Shown: piece by piece, positions 22,201-29,870 of the stretch
Numbering within the stretch: position 1 is the stretch's first letter
How the letters are laid out: each line of letters starts with the position of its first letter
Assembly (NCBI GenBank): GCA_936450465.1
Contig: OW388297.1
Location: 26,430,387-26,494,386 of the forward strand
DNA from: Gibbula magus
Taxonomy: Eukaryota; Mollusca; Gastropoda; Trochida; Trochidae
Direction of reading: 5' to 3'
DNA: 64,000 nt
Position numbers and translations under genes: made by a program
The notes under the pieces: generated by a model
What the model was told of the DNA's origin: nothing
Seen by the model: only the letters and a program-made list of their open reading frames with translations
Database searches by the model: none

Positions 22201-24182
22201 ATAACTAGCCATTTAAACGATTTTAAATCGAACAATGATGAAAGTTCTCAGATGAGAAAACTGATGAGAGTCCATAAAATTTCAAACTAAAACATATCTT
22301 TGACAGACAAAATACATGCTATTTATAGCGATGATTTACCATCAGTGATATGAGGCAGTAGTTGTTTAGGGGATCAGGAGACTAAAATAGCTCTTCAGAT
22401 ACAGATACCCTGATAGAGCAGGAGGGTAATATCTGCAGTCTCTTACCATAATATGACAGCATGCTGGTGTGACCTTGATAAGATCCCACAATACTGTGTA
22501 TTCTCATTGACATTATATTTACTATGGTATACAACCTCCTAACTAATGATCACAATTATATAGTTTATTTTTCTGGTCTCATGACCAGCATTTAAAGCAA
22601 AACTTAATCGACTTCAAACAGCGTATCACTTTGCCAGATAAATAAGGAAGTTATCTCCCTTTGCCCATGTTTCAAAAGTCCTGTACTAACATGACACTTT
22701 GCATTGGTTTTACATGAACTGTAGATGATGAAAATAATGTGATTCAATTTGTGTCTTGTGATCATCATACCCATGATCATGATCTTGCTGTTTGTGGAAA
22801 GCTCCCCACTGCATGTGCTGTGACGTGATGTTTGCTACAATTCAATGTGTGTCTATATTTGAACTAACAGTCCAACTTGTGAACTTTCTAAAGGACCTAA
22901 ATGCAGCATTGTTATTGTTATTGCCATACTGCAGCTTAAATTGTTGTAGAATCTTTGCAGTTTGTGACATGATCTTAACTGAATAATTGGCAAGTGCAGT
23001 TATCAAATGAGGTTTTAGGATTTTCAAAGTTTGTTCAGCCCAAAGAAAACTCTGGTATCAAATAAAAAGCATCTGTTGGATGTAGTTGTTTGTTATTACA
23101 CTTGTGTTGTTTCTTACTTCCCATGGGATACAATGCACAGTGCATTGTTAAAAGGGTTCGAACTCCCTCCTCCCCCCTCCCTGCCTTCCCCTGCATGCAA
23201 AAATTATGGACCTCTCCCCCCCCCCCCCCCAAATTTAAATATTTGGATCCATGTGTATGGTATGATAGAGAGCATGTGGCTTAAACTAGGAGATGTATAA
23301 AGAGGCACTCTGTTCAGAGCACTTTTTGTGAAGACCAAATTGACTAGCATTCAATGTTCATACAGCTGCATTCATTGCAGCATTTTTCTTACTGGTTATG
23401 GAAATTCATGCACTGCAATTTCTTCCTCTCACATAATGAAAAGCTTTGTTTTAATTCGGTCTTCCAAGAAGTTCTTAAATTATTTATTTTAGTAAATAGA
23501 AGTGTCAAAGTGTGTCAGGTGTTAAATGTTTAAATGCAATTATATGTTGATACTAATCTTAATGCTGTATGAATATTATTAAAATATTGTCAATTTCATT
23601 AATTCTGTTTATTAACAGGCAGTTACATAAATTCACTTTCCAACACTATTAAATATTACTCAAATTTTATAGTAGTCAATACTTAAACACTATTAAGTCC
23701 TTAGCTGGTCATAATGTATGGATTATGTAAACTTCATGTGAAAATTATTTAGTTTCAGATATTCTTTTTTCAATATTATAGAAAAAAAACATTCAAAATT
23801 TAATAAATACTTGCAGTATGAGAAACTACAATCTCTCACATTACCGTTTTCTAATCACTATTAACCCTCGTTCCCCTCTATTTCAGCTGGGTATGGAGCC
23901 CCGCCCCCACAAGGAGCTGCAGCAGGGGGGGCATGGCAGGCCCCCTACCCTCAATACCAAACCCCCCAGGTACCGATGCCAGGTTCATACAATCCCTACA
24001 ACCCATACATGGCCTACCCCCAGCAACCCCCAACCTATGGGCAGGGCTACCCCCAGGCCCCGGGGTACCCTAGTCAGCAGCCACCAGCGTATGGGGGTCA
24101 GCCAGGACAACCGTATGCCTACCCCCAGCAGGGCTACCCCCAGGCTCCCGGCTACCCTCAACAGCAGCAGCAGTGGCGCTAG
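4051..24182 (+). CDS. PDCD6IP: ALIX / PDCD6IP (Bro1-V-PRD ESCRT adaptor), 18 coding exons, 912 aa
   Basis: Spliced CDS: 4051-4253, 5282-5336, 5807-5876, 6600-6727, 6997-7150, 8112-8221, 8576-8692, 9052-9274, 9799-9922, 10385-10562, 11129-11350, 11708-11867, 12825-12973, 13367-13501, 14196-14382, 17785-17907, 21736-21840, 23887-24182. These sum to 2739 nt, 912 codons plus TAG; every intron is GT-AG and phases match throughout. ALIX is a cytosolic scaffold that recruits ESCRT-III (CHMP4) through its Bro1 domain and binds TSG101 and ALG-2 through its proline-rich tail. It acts in multivesicular-body sorting, cytokinetic abscission and membrane repair. Seen here: Bro1 about residues 1-355 with the FIYHD segment (Tyr320, aligned with the human Src-site Tyr319), V domain about 356-700 with FYNDL at 677-681 (Phe677 aligned with the human LYPXnL-pocket Phe676), and a PRD from about 705. 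The human protein is slightly shorter (868 aa) and also has 18 coding exons. The ATG lies in a good Kozak context (AAGATGG). Identity is confident; the function is inferred from the family. Confidence 0.96.
5282..5336 (+). CDS. PDCD6IP: ALIX exon 2
   Basis: Short 55-nt exon after a ttgctttcag acceptor, encoding [18 protein letters not shown], part of the Bro1 domain. Donor is gtttgt (weaker than consensus). Ends in phase 0. It is covered only by a spurious longer open frame, so splice logic and homology define it. Confidence 0.94.
5807..5876 (+). CDS. PDCD6IP: ALIX exon 3
   Basis: 70-nt exon after ttttactttcag, encoding [20 protein letters not shown] and the next residues; this aligns with the human FTWKDAFDKGSLFGG segment of Bro1. 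Donor is G|gtaagg, phase 1. Confidence 0.95.
6600..6727 (+). CDS. PDCD6IP: ALIX exon 4
   Basis: 128-nt exon after tttatcctcag, encoding [19 protein letters not shown] and on to KMCAKLFQ. It is the conserved Bro1 helical segment (YEKxxVLFNxAAL, QIA, DEGLK in the family). Donor gtactt; ends in phase 0. Confidence 0.96.
6997..7150 (+). CDS. PDCD6IP: ALIX exon 5
   Basis: 154-nt exon after attttattgtag, encoding [18 protein letters not shown] and continuing through [16 protein letters not shown]. The LMLAQAQE motif is a Bro1 hallmark. Donor G|gtgaga, phase 1. A P3-type repeat starts about 38 bp into the following intron. Confidence 0.96.
7188..7455 (+). mobile_element. P3-family element remnant in intron 5
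   Basis: Begins CTGTCAGCAGGATATCTCAA about 38 bp after the exon-5 donor. It contains the P3 core (GATTTTGGTGATCTTGACAT, TTTTCAAGGTCACAGCGG) and ends with the P3 right terminus GGGGGATCATG...CCTTAGTGACAACT, as at 58438-58474. One and a half cores remain and the left end is missing. Confidence 0.75.
7780..7870. repeat. Poly-C-tract dispersed element in intron 5
   Basis: A run of about 18 C (7788-7806) is followed by T-rich sequence, a second C run and CTGGATCCACCACTG. The same parts (homopolymer C/G run, a TTTAAAT-type segment, GGATCC, CCACTG) recur near 23155, 29703 and 37808, so this is a small dispersed family. Confidence 0.5.
7880..7992. mobile_element. Half-copy of a small inverted-repeat element in intron 5
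   Basis: The segment from tagtgtgctctgttacacaa through AATGCAGCAAGACTTAAA to GAGTTATGACTTGC matches the right half of the element at 17954-18132 (GTGCTGCTATATTAGCACAG, AATGCAGCAAGTCTTAAA). Confidence 0.55.
8112..8221 (+). CDS. PDCD6IP: ALIX exon 6
   Basis: 110-nt exon after ctcacccacag, encoding (D)[20 protein letters not shown] and on to KELWPR. DKMKDAxxAKLA is strongly conserved in Bro1 domains; this region carries the CHMP4-binding surface in the human protein. Donor gtgagc, phase 0. Confidence 0.96.
8576..8692 (+). CDS. PDCD6IP: ALIX exon 7
   Basis: 117-nt (39-codon) in-frame exon after ttcctgtgttcag, encoding [20 protein letters not shown] and ending YGEQIARLK. It matches the family's K.H..AEYHQ and GEEIARLQ segments. 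Donor gtaaga. Confidence 0.96.
9052..9274 (+). CDS. PDCD6IP: ALIX exon 8
   Basis: 223-nt exon after tttatttcccag, residues 280-353. It contains [19 protein letters not shown], the highly conserved end of Bro1, with Tyr320 in the position of human Tyr319. It then runs through the linker [19 protein letters not shown]. Donor G|gtaagt, phase 1. Confidence 0.96.
9799..9922 (+). CDS. PDCD6IP: ALIX exon 9
   Basis: 124-nt exon after ttcttctttcag, opening the V domain: [20 protein letters not shown] and on to REATNLMNG. Donor is the unusual GG|gtgtgt. The choice is fixed because GG + T from exon 10 rebuilds Gly and the following [14 protein letters not shown] agrees with the family. Confidence 0.95.
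10385..10562 (+). CDS. PDCD6IP: ALIX exon 10
   Basis: 178-nt exon after ggattcgcag, encoding [20 protein letters not shown] and on to [14 protein letters not shown]. [12 protein letters not shown] and NREILDE are V-domain signatures. Donor gtgagt, phase 0. Confidence 0.96.
11129..11350 (+). CDS. PDCD6IP: ALIX exon 11
   Basis: 222-nt (74-codon) exon after tctctctgcag, encoding [20 protein letters not shown] and the conserved KEKWTRTPS and LTKPLREE segments of the V domain. Donor GTG|gtgagt. The codons are more GC-rich than the surrounding introns. Confidence 0.96.
11708..11867 (+). CDS. PDCD6IP: ALIX exon 12
   Basis: 160-nt exon after gaatttcatgacag, encoding [20 protein letters not shown] followed by a helical [20 protein letters not shown] stretch predicted to be coiled coil. 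Donor ATGG|gtttgt is weak; the frame rejoins exon 13 as [12 protein letters not shown]2-type element begins about 32 bp downstream. Confidence 0.95.
11896..12385 (+). mobile_element. P2-family tandem-core element in intron 12
   Basis: The left terminal hairpin at about 11899-11931 pairs TGTCCCCCGAA with TTCGGGAGACA. It is followed by a CCGTCATT-type microsatellite (11943-11970) and two core copies carrying TTAGACCTAGTG and GTGGTGCCTTTTGCTA. The right part runs through TAGCATAAGTGAAAAATAAG to GCGGGGGACATCACAG. The same family lies in reverse at 32925-36113. It starts 32 bp inside the intron. Open frames of 60-138 aa here read through from exon 12 or the repeat and are not genes. Confidence 0.75.
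12400..12562 (+). mobile_element. SINE body fragment in intron 12
   Basis: Matches the body of the SINE at 38340-38655 read on its own strand: GTACACTGAATTTTGGAGCA, GTACCACCCCTGATT, then ATTTCACCACAATCCATAGC. The tRNA-like head is missing. Confidence 0.6.
12825..12973 (+). CDS. PDCD6IP: ALIX exon 13
   Basis: 149-nt exon after attccctgtttcag, encoding [20 protein letters not shown], then [20 protein letters not shown], ending SKIQ. SKFLxALAQ and LDRVYGxL are V-domain landmarks. Donor gtacgt, phase 0. Confidence 0.96.
13367..13501 (+). CDS. PDCD6IP: ALIX exon 14
   Basis: 135-nt (45-codon) exon after tttattttctcag, encoding [20 protein letters not shown] and ending [13 protein letters not shown], the V-domain helix preceding the LYPXnL pocket. 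Donor gtgaga, phase 0. Confidence 0.95.
14196..14382 (+). CDS. PDCD6IP: ALIX exon 15 (end of V domain, start of PRD)
   Basis: 187-nt exon after ctcctgtttgcag, residues 677-738. [20 protein letters not shown] aligns with the human FYNELTEILVRFQ segment whose first Phe lines the LYPXnL-binding pocket. It is followed by [14 protein letters not shown] and the beginning of the proline-rich tail ([12 protein letters not shown]). Donor G|gtacgt, phase 1. Confidence 0.96.
15843..16012. repeat. CAT/CAC trinucleotide microsatellite
   Basis: About 170 bp of interrupted (CAT)n/(CAC)n in intron 15. A shorter related tract is at 15430-15500. Confidence 0.9.
17133..17275 (+). mobile_element. tRNA-derived SINE in intron 15
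   Basis: The A-box-like TAGCTCAGTTGGTAGAG is at 17142-17158 and a B-box-like GGTTTGATTCCC at about 17185-17196. A tRNA-unrelated body follows (AAAAGACGTTAAAAGATTGG, TTGGCGCTCAGCATTA), ending in an ATT repeat tail. The acceptor stem does not pair and the B box carries TTTGA in place of TTCGA, so this is a SINE and not a working tRNA gene. Confidence 0.75.
17785..17907 (+). CDS. PDCD6IP: ALIX exon 16 (PRD, doubled PSAP)
   Basis: 123-nt exon, phase 1 on both sides, after tctctgttgatag. It encodes a Gly/Ser spacer, [11 protein letters not shown] (751-761; resembles the human endophilin-binding PxRPPPP segment) and [11 protein letters not shown], which holds two abutting PSAP motifs at 767-770 and 771-774. 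PSAP is the TSG101 UEV ligand. Donor CCGG|gtatga is modest. Confidence 0.93.
17954..18132. mobile_element. Small terminal-inverted-repeat element in intron 16
   Basis: The left end CAAGGCATAACTTACCCCAG and right end AGTTGTGCCTTG (ending 18132) are inverted copies. The complementarity extends about 50 bp inward (CAGACTCCATCACTGG against ATGATGGAGACTGG). It begins 46 bp after the exon-16 donor. Confidence 0.6.
19373..20640. mobile_element. 1,268-bp foldback element with about 460-bp inverted arms and 5-bp target duplication
   Basis: The left end CAGGCCCCCCTTAGTAATTG at 19373 is inverted at the right as CAATTACTTAGGGGGGCCTG ending 20640. Arms run to about 19830 and from about 20180 with high identity, leaving a spacer of about 350 bp. 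AATAT lies directly outside on both sides (19368-19372 and 20641-20645), a convincing 5-bp target-site duplication. There is no transposase frame; the 60-aa open frame at 20297-20479 lies in the right arm and the adjoining repeat. The superfamily is not identifiable by eye. Confidence 0.85.
21430..21725 (+). repeat. Direct tandem duplication, 170-bp period, abutting exon 17
   Basis: AGTCTTCTAGAATCAG recurs at about 21470 and 21640. CTTTGTAT, GGACATAAC, TTCCATGCACATA and ACAGTATTTCC recur in the same order in each unit. The second unit ends about 10 bp before the exon-17 acceptor. Confidence 0.8.
21736..21840 (+). CDS. PDCD6IP: ALIX exon 17 (PRD)
   Basis: 105-nt exon, phase 1 on both sides, after ttgtgttgttgcag. 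It encodes [20 protein letters not shown] then [15 protein letters not shown], a Pro/Gln/Tyr-rich segment. Donor G|gtaggt. It has little sequence conservation, but splice sites, phase and composition all fit. Confidence 0.9.
22113..22430. mobile_element. Diverged inverted-repeat element in intron 17
   Basis: The left segment CATCCTGCTCCATCTGGAG ... TCAGTCTCCTGATCCAGCAC ... GCTATAAATA is inverted on the right as TATTTATAGC ... GGGGATCAGGAGACT ... CTGATAGAGCAGGAGGG. It looks like an old MITE-like element of about 318 bp. Confidence 0.6.
23155..23255. repeat. Poly-C-tract dispersed element in intron 17
   Basis: Has CCCTCC-rich sequence, a run of about 15 C, then AAATTTAAATATTTGGATCC. It shares layout with the copies near 7780, 29703 and 37808. 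Confidence 0.5.
23887..24182 (+). CDS. PDCD6IP: ALIX exon 18 (PRD C-terminus, stop)
   Basis: 296-nt exon after cccctctatttcag, residues 815-912, ending QQQQQWR and TAG at 24180-24182. The Tyr/Pro/Gln/Gly-rich tail contains APYPQYQ and [13 protein letters not shown]. In position and composition these resemble the ALG-2/CEP55-binding and YP-repeat region of human ALIX, but a strict PPYPxxYP motif is not seen. GYPQAPGYP occurs twice. Confidence 0.95.
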
Positions 24183-26230
24183 AGAGGACACGGACGCATG
24201 GTGTCTCCAGTCTTCATTTCTTGTTCCTTGTTAGTGATGACAGCTCTTAGAGCATGGACAACCTGACTTTTTTTTGTTCAAGAATTTAATTGTTCTCGAT
24301 TCTTTGAGAGGTCCCGTCAAACTGAAGGGTTTCTTTCAAGAATGTAACGTTTCACGCTTCTTTGTTTCTTCTTAGTAATGTAAAATTTATAGATATATAG
24401 AGATATTTTTAAATTCATTGAACTGTTGCAGCTATATCTCTAACCTATTTTAGAATTCATAGTAAGACAACGGTAAATTTATGTTTTTATATTAAATTAA
24501 ATAGAGACTCCTAGACTAATAAATAATAAAGGTGATATAATTAAGTTTTTATGTTTAAGTGACATGTAACTGAAAATGTCCACTGTTGACAAAGATTGTT
24601 CACATTTAATTTTTATCTGTTTACAAGCAACAGCTATGTTTAATCTGTGCAATCAAAACTGTATGTTCTTGTTGATTATGCTGTTGTAGATGTGCATCTT
24701 GCACCACTAACAGTTGATATACTTTATATCTGCTATGTACACGTGATCATTTTAACCCTTATCCAACCAAGCAGGTCTTAGACCCAAAATGAACTTCGTA
24801 GTAAAATAAATTTGAACTACATCATATATACAGATCTCAGTTTTTAGGTATTCTATAAGTAAGTTAAGATGTGTCGTGATTGGCCCATGAACATTTCAAA
24901 ATGTTGATTTGAGAATATTATTTATCAAAGAATATAGTTCTAATTGACCCCAATGAGTTCCATGTAAGTGACAACTAAGACCAGACACATACTGGATTAG
25001 TACATTGTGATAAAAGGAAACTGTAAATTTAAATACGAAAAGAGAACACTTTGAACAAAACCAGTTATTGATCAGTGATGTATGTACAGTTTGAAGTATT
25101 TACAATTTCACAGAGATTTAGTTTTAGCTCCTAGTCAAATCTCTTGTATGTTATGTTGTGAATAGTTTCTGTAATCTGACAGTTTAGTGTGCATTGTGAC
25201 ATCGGCTGAATTATCTCCCTTGCATCAAAGAAAATGATATCATTGCAATAATAAAAGGGACAACATACACTGAATGAACCATAATAGATTGAACTATTTA
25301 AAAAAAACTTGTCATGCAATTTTTAGTTCTAAAGTATGCATTTTTACATTTTTGTTGTCTTAAATCGTGATGATTGTGTGACGATGATCAAGGTAAACTA
25401 ATATGCATGTTGAAATGTATCTAATATTTATTATCATTCACCGTATTCTTCGCTTATGAAGATAATCAGCATTATGTTTTTGGGCATAATTATAAAATTG
25501 TTTTACGTGGCTGACATAAGCATCAAAATAGAAGTGTAAAGTACATTTATTGGTATATATGTCATATGTAAAAACTTTTGGATTTTGAATTTTGTTACTT
25601 GAGAAAAAAGTTGTTTTGTTTCTGTGAAGTCACAACCGAGTGATAATGAACCAATCTGTGTGATGTTTTTGAGTAGGTTTATCATGTTTACTGTTTTGTA
25701 TGTGTACAAGACATGTGATCAATTCCATTTCATGAAGATAATTTTGTTATATGGTAACTTTAAGAATTTAAAGCTTTGTCAATCATCCTCAAATGATTTT
25801 GTGCAAAATGTTTTCATCAATAAGGAGTGTTACCCATTGCCATTTGCAGCCTGCCATTGTGTTGACGTTCATAGATTTTCATAGAATTGTCTTGATAAAA
25901 ATTTCATTAAAATAATATATATATCACAGATGTCAGAACATTAAAATTAAGCAAAATACATTGTTGTTCTAAAGCAGGCCCCAAACTTGAAACTTTTGAG
26001 CTGTGATGACGCTGACTAGAGTTCTTATGCAAGCTTCTTTGTAATCTCTGATGATCTTTGTTTGTTGATATATCTGCAATCATGTCTGTATATACGTGTC
26101 CACATACGCTTGTATATTTCTAACATAGCACCAGTTTCTGTTGTGTATGTACATATCTAGGATTTCAATCAAATTTCTATTAAAACATTATTGATAATCT
26201 ATACGAGATGTTGGTCTGCATTTATTTTTA
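24183..26230 (+). other. Probable 3' UTR and downstream flank of PDCD6IP
   Basis: AT-rich, repeat-poor DNA directly after the stop. AATAAA signals occur at 24518-24523, 24525-24530, 24805-24810 and 25250-25255, and an ATTAAA at about 26179-26184 is followed by a GT-rich stretch. The UTR may end at any of these; several could be used. No other open frame here resembles a protein. Confidence 0.55.
24518..24530 (+). terminator. Overlapping polyadenylation signals (proximal)
   Basis: Two AATAAA hexamers at 24518-24523 and 24525-24530, about 340 nt after the stop codon. This is the most proximal plausible poly(A) signal pair for the gene. Confidence 0.5.
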
Positions 26231-27540
26231 TATCAGATCAAACAGCTTTTGGATGAATTGGCCTTCATCCATCCAGCTGTTTATTTTGCTTGGTTTGCTG
26301 ATCAAAGTCCAACAGTCATGTGGCTGACAAAAGTGGGTTTGCTGTGCTCCTTAATATAACACACCAATGGAGATCCTCTCACGAATGTATAATAACAAAT
26401 GCCAAAATGCCTTTTTTCTGTTACAGAGTTTTGAAATTATAATATACCAAGAATAGCCCTTTCAGCAATGTATGGTGATTCGTGCTGGAATGCTTTGATT
26501 GGTACATGTGTTTGTCTTAAATAGGGGAGCGACATTTATATTGGGGATACCATGCTGGTTCACCCATGTACCTGCAGAAATATAAATAGGTAACAGAAGG
26601 CTTGAATCTATGGAATTATTTATAATGCAGGTATAATAATATGATCTGGTTTCCTTGATGACTTTAAGTGCAAAGAACACGTTTATGGAATTACCAACTG
26701 TTGAGTATTACAAGGCATGCCATATTGGTAGCATTATAACATCTCCACTATGAAAGACTGCATGCATTGCAATAATCCACAGATCTTATCAAGTCTTTAT
26801 GTTTCTCACAGTAATATAAACCTGAAGTATGTTGGATTCAGATCAATATCTCTGCTGTCTCTGTGATTATGGTCTGTGTAGAGGATTAAGAACATAATAT
26901 ATTGAATGAGTGAAAGAAAGACAAAGCTCCATGAAGTAAGGTTAACCCATTACCTACAGGACTGGAATAATCTTGGGTAGCTTATATTTGACAGTGGCCA
27001 GTTTGAGATTGAATTCCCTACCTCACTGGTTTTGAAACTTAAATCAAACTGTGTACCAGTAAACACATCAGAAGTGTGAAATGAAGTTACAACATTTTTT
27101 ATTCTAAACTTTTTTTAAAAAATCATATATTAAGCATCAGGTCTAAACAGACTTAAGGCTAGGTCTGTCGTCGGTCAACCATTCTCTAATGTTCTTACAT
27201 ACATTTGGTTGGAGGTGGAGACACAGCTTCTTGTTATTTGAAAATAATGAAGCAGGGAGAGAGTTTTAGGAGACAACATGCTTGAGATAAAACGTGACTT
27301 TAAACCTGTCAGTGGGTCATTGGATGTATGTGGGCAACTTATCTTGCTTCTGGCAGGCAGCAGGTTAAAACAATCTGAGATTATAATCAACTCGTATAAT
27401 TCATCCTTGTACCAAGCCACATCTGCTTTCTGCTTCATTTAGTTTCCACATAAAATTTTATCTTAAATGTAGGTTGACTGCATTTGGTCAATTGGATCTA
27501 TATAGTCTTTTCCAGTAATGTTGCTTTTTCTTTGTAACAC
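26231..27540. other. Intergenic, nothing recognised
   Basis: AT-rich. No exon, RNA or assignable repeat seen; short open frames lack any protein-like character. Confidence 0.45.
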
Positions 27541-27830
27541 AAATTCCTCTCTGTATTGTAGTTAGCGAAACCTTTAAACGACTTCTCCAAAACCAGTTGA
27601 CATAGGAAGCTGAAACTTTCAGAATCACATCTATGAAGATTTAAGTTGTTCATTTGAACTTGACCCCCCTTCAAATATGGGTGTGGCCAGGGGTGCACCC
27701 TTAAATCTTTAAACAACTTTTTCTCCAAAATCTTTTGATACAGAAAAATACATTTTTCAGAATTACATCTTTATAACATGTAGACTTAAGTTTGTTAATT
27801 TGCTCAAAATCCCTTCACAAATCAAATGTG
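27541..27830. repeat. Two diverged tandem core repeats
   Basis: Two units of about 140-150 bp share CCTTTAAACGACTTCTCCAA / CTTTAAACAACTTTTTCTCC, then TTTCAGAATCACATCTATGA / TTTCAGAATTACATCTTTAT and TTTAAGTTGTTCATTTG / TTAAGTTTGTTAATTTG. It looks like a decayed tandem-core element; no termini found. Confidence 0.6.
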
Positions 27831-28212
27831 TGCATGTTTGTGCCTTTAAATTACTATGTGTGAGTCATCCTTTAACAGCATTTTAACATTTAATTTAATG
27901 AACCTCTTATCCCGCAGTTGGTGCTATCTATATTAGCAATTAGTACCTCGCAAGGCCTGTTTGTCTCACTAATAGTCATAAATTTTGGTGACTTTTGGTT
28001 CATATGATAAACTACCTTAGACTATGCAAAAGGCTTATCTACAGAGCCCATGGCTCTATTTGTTTAGATCTTAGAGATACGCAATCATTCAGTTCCTGAT
28101 GAGCGACAGAGCCAATGGCTCTTTCTTTGCTGTAAAATTACCAAGTACACAATAGGGATGATACATTTCAAGCTTATTTCATTCAATGTGACAAATAGAG
28201 GATATTGTATGA

Positions 28213-28332
28213 GTGTCTATGTCATACTATGTTTACGACACGAGTGCCTGAATATTAGTATTTCCCGAGCGAGAGCGAGGGATATACCGATATTCAGGCA
28301 CGAGTGTCGTAAACATAGTATGGCATTGACAC
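28213..28332. repeat. Near-perfect 120-bp foldback
   Basis: The left arm GTGTCTATGTCATACTATGT ... GCCTGAATAT is mirrored by ATATTCAGGC ... ACATAGTATGGCATTGACAC. The centre is CCGAGCGAGAGCGAGG. CG-rich sequence with two CREs follows at 28400-28500 and may belong to the same insertion. Confidence 0.75.
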
Positions 28333-28455
28333 GAATATAATATTCTGTTTATTACCGAAGCCGTAAAATTAATGAAAACACGCTAAAATCCACTTTCAAC
28401 CATGGATTAGCGACCCGCCGTCGCGCATTTGGAACGCAACGTCATAGACGAAGCG

Positions 28456-28483
28456 TGACGTCATAGCATTGTTTATGACGTCA
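28456..28483. promoter_or_regulatory. Pair of perfect CRE palindromes, 20-bp spacing
   Basis: TGACGTCA at 28456-28463 and again at 28476-28483, in a locally CpG-rich 100 bp. No gene begins here that I can see; the pair may simply be part of a repeat. Confidence 0.4.
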
Positions 28484-28914
28484 CGTCACCATGACAAAGT
28501 AATATGTTGCCCTAGGGCATCGTATGAAAAATATGAACCCCGATATGATTGCCCCCGTAGGTAATAAAGGTCATTATTCACTTCCTGGTCAAAAATTCTC
28601 GATGCAATAGGTCATGGCTAAAGTGCATCGCAAACGGGGATCCAAAAATTATCAAAGGGGATTGTTCAAATAAGAGCACAAGAACCCCCTATTGATCCAC
28701 AAACAATTCTCTAAATAAGCAGTTTAAATGTAAGGGTAATTTACAAGAGATCAGATATTATCATCTTCATCTGCATATAACGTGATCAGCTTGAAAATGA
28801 TTACATCGTCTGATTGATCTAGTGACAATGAGTAAACATGTTCCTTTGAAGGGCTATCGCTGATGTATCAGTATTCATGGCCATTGTTAAATTTTTCAGA
28901 AAATGCAACCTACA

Positions 28915-29690
28915 TGAAGGTCAAAGTAACAGGGTTAAAGGTTATGACCTCAGAATGAGGCATGGGAAATATTTATTCAAAGGTCTATGCTGACGAATTA
29001 AAAGTTAGTCAAGTTAAAATTGTGTCTTTCATCAAGGTCAAGTTTAGAGGGTCAAAGAAAATTACTTCATTTCAATGGTCATATAAATCAAGAGAAACAT
29101 GTATCAAGTTTCAAAGACATACTGACCAATCAAAAGTTAGAGCCAAGCAGGATTAAAGTTTAACCCTCGGTGTGATAAAGGAAAATCAAGTCAAGGACCA
29201 TATATCTGAATACATTTACCCCAACAAAGCACATGCGTATCACTGATATGTAATATAGCATGTGTAAAGTTTCCGAAAAAAATTATTAATCAAAAAGTGT
29301 GGGAGGAGTTGATTTCAGAATATAGGTCGGATTTAAGAAAGCCAAGCGCTCCAAGTCAAGGGCCATAACTCTGAATATATTTATTCAATTCACCCCACAA
29401 AACCATATACATATACCGGTGGAAATCCAAAACATGTGTAAAGTTTCAGAAAGATTGATCAATAAGAAGAGAAGTTAATTTCTGAACACAGGCACTGTAT
29501 GTCAGTTGGATTTAGGAAAATCAAGGGCCATAACTCTCAAATAATAGACATAAGATTGGTAAAAAATAGCTTATGTGTATTACTGGTGTATGTCCAAAGC
29601 ATATGTAAAGTTTAAAAGAAATTTATCTAAAACTATAGGAGGAGTTCATTACAGAACACATGTACCCTTTTCGGATGGACAGACTGCGCC
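28915..29690 (+). repeat. Tandem-core element (CAAGGGCCATAACTC type)
   Basis: About four diverged units of 150-200 bp share TCAAGGGCCATAACTCT, a CATATGTAAAGTTT-type segment and an AGGAGTT segment. It ends near TTTTCGGATGGACAGACTG. A related layout is at 60500-60990. Confidence 0.6.
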
Positions 29691-29699
29691 ACGACATAA

Positions 29700-29870
29700 A
29701 CCCCCCTCCGGTAAGAATCACAGGAGGTAGGGGGAGGTGTTCACCCAGGTTCCATCAAATTTAAATGCAAAAATGTTCAAAAAGTGAGATGGGGTTCCGA
29801 GGAGGCTCGAACCCACTGCACCGCTCCTCCTGATCCGCCACTGCACCATCTGGTCAAAGGTCAATATGCA
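29700..29870 (-). repeat. C/G-tract dispersed element
   Basis: CCCCCCTCCGG at the start, then CCATCAAATTTAAATGCAAAA and CTCCTGATCCGCCACTGC. The CCATCAAAT...ATGCAAA segment recurs at 37830. Confidence 0.5.

Larger units (their letters stand above)
21841..23886 (+). other. Intron 17 (2.0 kb)
   Basis: Besides the inverted-repeat element at 22113 and a C-tract repeat at 23155-23255, it is AT-rich with nothing else recognised. Confidence 0.6.
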
